DNA of 9,058 nt from positions 1-9,058 of the forward strand of contig CAJTNK010000078.1 of assembly GCA_910577885.1 (NCBI GenBank), given 5' to 3'. Both the position numbers and the translations under genes were made by a program. Position 1 is the stretch's first letter. The number at the start of each line of letters is the position of its first letter. Of the stretch, positions 6,922-9,058 are shown piece by piece. Source of the DNA: an uncultured Rikenella sp. (GTDB taxonomy: Bacteria; Bacteroidota; Bacteroidia; Bacteroidales; Rikenellaceae). The notes beneath the pieces are model-generated. The model had not been told where the DNA came from, did no database searches, and saw only the letters and a list, made by a program, of their open reading frames with translations.

Positions 6922-6951
6922 CGTTTTTTTGGCCAGGTGCCTAAAAAAACG
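6922..6951. repeat. A/T-tract palindrome abutting the lemA promoter
   Basis: CGTTTTTTT (6922-6930) pairs with AAAAAAACG (6943-6951), and GGC (6931-6933) with GCC (6939-6941), with one bulged base at 6942 and a 5-nt loop. It sits directly upstream of the lemA -7 element and covers its -33 region. Confidence 0.5.
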
Positions 6952-6961
6952 CGCCACGCGT
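6943..6961 (-). terminator. Probable rho-independent terminator of the LRR gene
   Basis: On the minus strand ACGCG-TGG-CGCGT (6961-6949) forms a 5-bp GC-rich stem running straight into seven T (6949-6943), about 40 nt after the stop codon at 7001. The stem is short, so strength is uncertain. Its T-tract is shared with the palindrome at 6922-6951. Confidence 0.45.
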
Positions 6962-7000
6962 CGGCACGGGGAAAGAAACCACCGCAAAAAATCGAGTACG

Positions 7001-7810
7001 TCATAGGAGCTTCACTTTCCATCCTTTGCTTTCCGCGACGCGGTAGTCTCCGGCCGTGGCGCGGTCGACCACAAGTGTATCTCCCCTATAGTTCTGCGAA
7101 TTTTCTATGACGGGCAAGTCGTTGTAAATCTGAGTCATGGTCTCCGCCGACAGGGAATTTCGACAGCACCACAACGATTCCAATTTCCTATTCCAGCTGA
7201 CATCCAGCATGGTCAGTCGATTGTCAAGGCAAGACAACCGCTCTAATTTCAGATTCTTACCGACGTTTAGTGCGGTCAGTTGATTATGGTCGCACTCCAA
7301 CACTTTCAACTCCGGGCACCGGCTGACATCCAGCGAGGTCAATCGATTGTCCCAACAATTCAACTCTTTCAACGCCGCACACCCACCGACGTCCAACAAG
7401 GTCAACCGATTGTTGCCGCCATACAAATACTGCAACCGATTGCAACGGGTCAAAACGAGGGACGAAAAATAACCATCGTAATCCTCCTCGCTTTCACCAT
7501 CGTCCTCATTGATCTTGAGTAACGTAACAGCGCCACCCTGGCCCGAAATCTTGACCGGATAAGTGCCGACTTTATCATATTGGTGGGTATGTTCCGTCCC
7601 TTGATCAGTCATACGGAAATTTTCCAACAACGTCCCGTCTCCCCAGTCGATCGCCCCCGCACCCGTACCGGCAAGCTCGATACAGAACGGGAAGTGGTAG
7701 GTTTCGTGTAGCGAAGGATAATCCGCCGTCAGCTCAATACTCCATGGACCGTCGGAATGGTCGAGAGGGTTGTTCTCTCCTGCCGGGATGTTCGAAAGCT
7801 GTGTTTCCAT
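7001..7810 (-). CDS. PKD-like and leucine-rich-repeat protein without a signal peptide
   Basis: Repeat protein of 269 residues, probably a binding or scaffold protein; partner unknown. A beta-sandwich PKD-like region (about 22-100) shows IDWGDGT (54-60) and HQYDKVGTYPVKISG (76-90). It is followed by four 21-residue leucine-rich repeats (126-209) of the form LxxLxCxxNxLTxLDVSxCxx, a degenerate fifth (210-220), and a C-terminal cap ending AESKGWKVKLL, typical of Bacteroidota LRR proteins. Those are usually exported or lipidated, but this N-terminus (METQLSNIPAGENN) has no hydrophobic stretch. An in-frame TAG two codons before the ATG rules out a longer start. AAAAAGG lies about 7 nt before the ATG, a plausible ribosome-binding site. 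By eye the gene is less GC-rich than its neighbours, so recent acquisition is possible. Confidence 0.85.
   Translation of the reverse strand: METQLSNIPAGENNPLDHSDGPWSIELTADYPSLHETYHFPFCIELAGTGAGAIDWGDGTLLENFRMTDQGTEHTHQYDKVGTYPVKISGQGGAVTLLKINEDDGESEEDYDGYFSSLVLTRCNRLQYLYGGNNRLTLLDVGGCAALKELNCWDNRLTSLDVSRCPELKVLECDHNQLTALNVGKNLKLERLSCLDNRLTMLDVSWNRKLESLWCCRNSLSAETMTQIYNDLPVIENSQNYRGDTLVVDRATAGDYRVAESKGWKVKLL
7184..7435 (-). repeat. Four tandem 63-bp LRR-coding repeats
   Basis: The four 21-residue leucine-rich repeats correspond to 63-bp tandem units. Conserved bases recur around each NRLTxLDV segment. A fifth degenerate unit follows toward 7150. Such repeats can expand or contract by slippage or recombination. 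Confidence 0.75.
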
Positions 7811-7830
7811 AAGCTAACCTTTTTACCGCC

Positions 7831-7847
7831 CGCCGGGACCTCCGGCG
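7831..7847 (-). other. Leader hairpin of the LRR gene
   Basis: CGCCGG (7831-7836) and CCGGCG (7842-7847) pair around a 5-nt loop, within the predicted 5' leader and about 20 nt upstream of the LRR start codon. It may affect translation or be incidental. Confidence 0.35.
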
Positions 7848-7860
7848 CCCCCCGCATCAA

Positions 7861-7868
7861 CAAAAATA
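7861..7868 (-). promoter_or_regulatory. LRR gene -7 promoter element
   Basis: Minus-strand TATTTTTG matches TAnnTTTG exactly and predicts a start near 7854, with a leader of about 44 nt. A TTTTG at 7887-7883 is only about 14 nt upstream, closer than the usual spacing for -33. Confidence 0.45.
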
Positions 7869-7951
7869 GAAAATCTTTCACTCAAAACAGAGCATTGCAC
7901 CCGCAAGGCCGCCCCGCCTCCACGAGACACACCGCAATCCGCGCGCAAAAA

Positions 7952-7983
7952 TTTCGCAACCCGACGATTTATCGTTACTTTTG
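7952..7983 (+). promoter_or_regulatory. Bacteroidota-type promoter of the glsB-like gene
   Basis: TACTTTTG at 7976-7983 fits TAnnTTTG. TTTC at 7952-7955, about 20 nt upstream, is a one-base-off -33 element. The first ATG (7998) lies 14 nt past the -7 element, so the leader would be under 10 nt; starting at the second ATG (8028) it would be about 38 nt. Confidence 0.55.
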
Positions 7984-7997
7984 TCATCCGAAAAACG

Positions 7998-8933
7998 ATG
8001 AGAAACGAAGACAAAACCACACCGACGATGGAACCGATCATCGAACCCGTCGCGCGCGAACGACTCGAAGCCGAACTGACACCCGAGCGTATTTGGCGAA
8101 AAACCAACAAAGGCGGCAACATTCTCTACACCCTCACCGCGGCGGAATGTCCCGACACGATGCGCGAAATCGGCCGCCTGCGCGAACTCTCGTTCCGCGA
8201 TGGAGGAGGAGGCACCGGAAACTCCATCGACATCGACCCGCTCGACACCGTATCCGGAGGATACACCCAACTGATCGTCTGGGACCCCGTCGAACGCGAA
8301 ATCATGGGCGGATACCGCTACATCATCCCGCGCTCCTCCCACCCGAAGCACCTCTCCACCGAGCACTACTTCGAATTCAGCGACACTTTTCGCGAAAAAT
8401 ACCTCCCCTACACCTTGGAACTCGGCCGGTCGTTCGTCCAGCCCAAGTACCAGTCGCGCAACAACCCCAAAAGCCTCTTCGCACTCGACAACCTCTGGGA
8501 CGGACTCGGCGCGATCGTCGTCCGAAACCCCGATGTCAAGTACTGCTTCGGGAAAGTCACCATGTACGGCGACTACAACCGACAGGCGCGCAACATGCTC
8601 CTCTACTTCCTCAAAAAACACTTCCCGGATCGCGAAAACCTCCTCCGATCCCGATACCCCGTCGAACTCGACATCGACCAGGCGGCCATGGGCGAGCTTT
8701 TTTGCGGCAAAGACTACAACGAGGACTACCGGATCCTCTCCCGGAAAATCCGGGACTTCAACGAAACCATCCCCCCGCTCATCAACGCCTACATGAGCCT
8801 CTCACCCACCATGAAAGTCTTCGACACGGCGCTCAACCCGGACTTCGGAAACGTCGAAGAAACCGGCATCCTCATCACGCTCAGCGAACTCTACATGCAA
8901 AAGGTCGAACGACACCTCTCTAACATCGAATAA
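7998..8933 (+). CDS. glsB: GlsB-like N-acyltransferase for glycine lipids (GNAT, OlsB/hemolysin family)
   Basis: GNAT-fold acyltransferase of the hemolysin/OlsB-like group, up to 311 residues. The Bacteroides GlsB attaches a 3-hydroxy fatty acid to the amino group of glycine, the first step of glycine-lipid synthesis. Family-typical segments are EIGRLRELSFRDGGGGTG (57-74), QLIVWDP (91-97), ELGRSFVQPKYQS (141-153), FALDNLWDGLG (161-171), FGKVTMY (184-190) and LINAYMSLSPTMKVF (261-275). It has no membrane helix and probably acts at the inner face of the inner membrane using acyl-ACP. The start could be 7998 or the in-frame ATG at 8028, where MEPIIEPV resembles the start of other family members; the promoter allows both. 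The expected partner GlsA lies about 3.1 kb upstream rather than adjacent. The alternative is an ornithine-lipid or other amino-acid N-acyltransferase. Confidence 0.75.
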   Translation: MRNEDKTTPTMEPIIEPVARERLEAELTPERIWRKTNKGGNILYTLTAAECPDTMREIGRLRELSFRDGGGGTGNSIDIDPLDTVSGGYTQLIVWDPVEREIMGGYRYIIPRSSHPKHLSTEHYFEFSDTFREKYLPYTLELGRSFVQPKYQSRNNPKSLFALDNLWDGLGAIVVRNPDVKYCFGKVTMYGDYNRQARNMLLYFLKKHFPDRENLLRSRYPVELDIDQAAMGELFCGKDYNEDYRILSRKIRDFNETIPPLINAYMSLSPTMKVFDTALNPDFGNVEETGILITLSELYMQKVERHLSNIE

Positions 8934-9016
8934 CCATAAAACCCGTACTGTTCTTCACTAAATTCGCTTTCTTCGCCCTGCCTCGGCTGAGTGTGCAAGC
9001 GTGCTTTGTGCTGGAG
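8934..9016 (+). other. 3' region of glsB-like gene leading into repeat copy 3
   Basis: No gene. Two stretches echo the compound repeat. ACTGTTCTT (8947-8955) equals the start of copy 1. TTCGCCCTG (8972-8980) also occurs on the minus strand at 5138-5130 within copy 2. TGTGCAA (8992-8998) also precedes copy 1 (at 4927-4933), about 28-31 nt before ACTGT in both places. These may mark a longer repeat family or be chance. Confidence 0.35.
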
Positions 9017-9058
9017 GGTACTGTACCTTTTCTGAAGAAAAGGTACCCAAAAGACTTC
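9017..9058 (+). repeat. Repeat unit copy 3, cut by the window end
   Basis: GGGTACTGT leads into an 11-bp hairpin, 9023-9033 with 9036-9046, again with GA at its centre, followed by CCAAAAGACTTC, the same spacer type as copies 1 and 2. Hairpin II would lie beyond the window. It is in the sense orientation of the glsB-like gene, whose stop is 87 nt upstream. Confidence 0.7.

Noticed and set aside
7757..8923. Plus-strand frame overlapping the glsB-like gene
   Set aside because: It is an alternative frame of the GNAT gene, Arg/His/Pro-rich, and the GNAT frame carries conserved family motifs.
8947..8955. A fourth, degenerate repeat copy just after glsB
   Set aside because: Only nine bases match the start of copy 1 and no paired arm follows; too short to call.
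1..9058. CRISPR array, tRNA or rRNA genes, prophage or transposase genes
   Set aside because: No regularly spaced direct repeats with unique spacers, no tRNA-like cloverleaf or rRNA sequence, and no recombinase or transposase motifs were seen. The only tandem direct repeats are the LRR-coding units.

Overview
The window looks like the chromosome of a fairly GC-rich Bacteroidota bacterium, most like the Alistipes/Rikenellaceae part of the phylum. Four things point there: Bacteroidota-type -7 elements (TAnnTTTG) just upstream of several genes, the lack of strong Shine-Dalgarno sites, an FtsI with a C-terminal PASTA domain next to a short FtsL-like protein, and a GlsA/GlsB-type acyltransferase pair as used for glycine lipids. 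The genus is inference; the phylum is well supported.

Layout. (1) Positions 135-4035, minus strand, hold the first part of a division and cell-wall (dcw) cluster in the order rsmH, ftsL-like, ftsI. No mraZ lies upstream of rsmH, and no convincing murE follows ftsI; positions 1-134 are GC-rich, palindromic and probably not coding. A 245-nt hairpin-rich gap separates rsmH from ftsL. (2) Positions 4110-4913, plus strand, encode a GlsA-like O-acyltransferase divergent from rsmH. (3) Positions 4955-5220 hold a compound foldback repeat, two copies of a roughly 123-nt unit in inverted orientation around a 20-nt spacer. (4) Positions 5273-6888, minus strand, are a lemA-TPM membrane-protein operon. 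(5) Positions 7001-7810, minus strand, encode a PKD-like plus leucine-rich-repeat protein. (6) Positions 7998-8933, plus strand, encode a GlsB-like GNAT-family N-acyltransferase. (7) The window ends inside a third copy of the repeat unit.

How the genes work together. FtsI and FtsL act in septal peptidoglycan synthesis, and RsmH methylates 16S rRNA but travels with them. GlsB and GlsA would acylate glycine in two steps to make glycine lipids. In Bacteroides the two genes are neighbours; here about 3.1 kb of unrelated minus-strand genes separates them, yet both have similar very short-leader promoters. LemA and the TPM protein are a common pair of envelope proteins of unclear function.

The most unusual content is the repeat family. 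Three copies lie 45-87 nt downstream of three different genes, each in the same orientation as the gene before it. Each begins with a hairpin with a TGAA loop whose stem differs between copies by fully compensated base-pair changes. In the two complete copies a second hairpin shows the same pattern. This argues that the folded structure is what selection or copying preserves.
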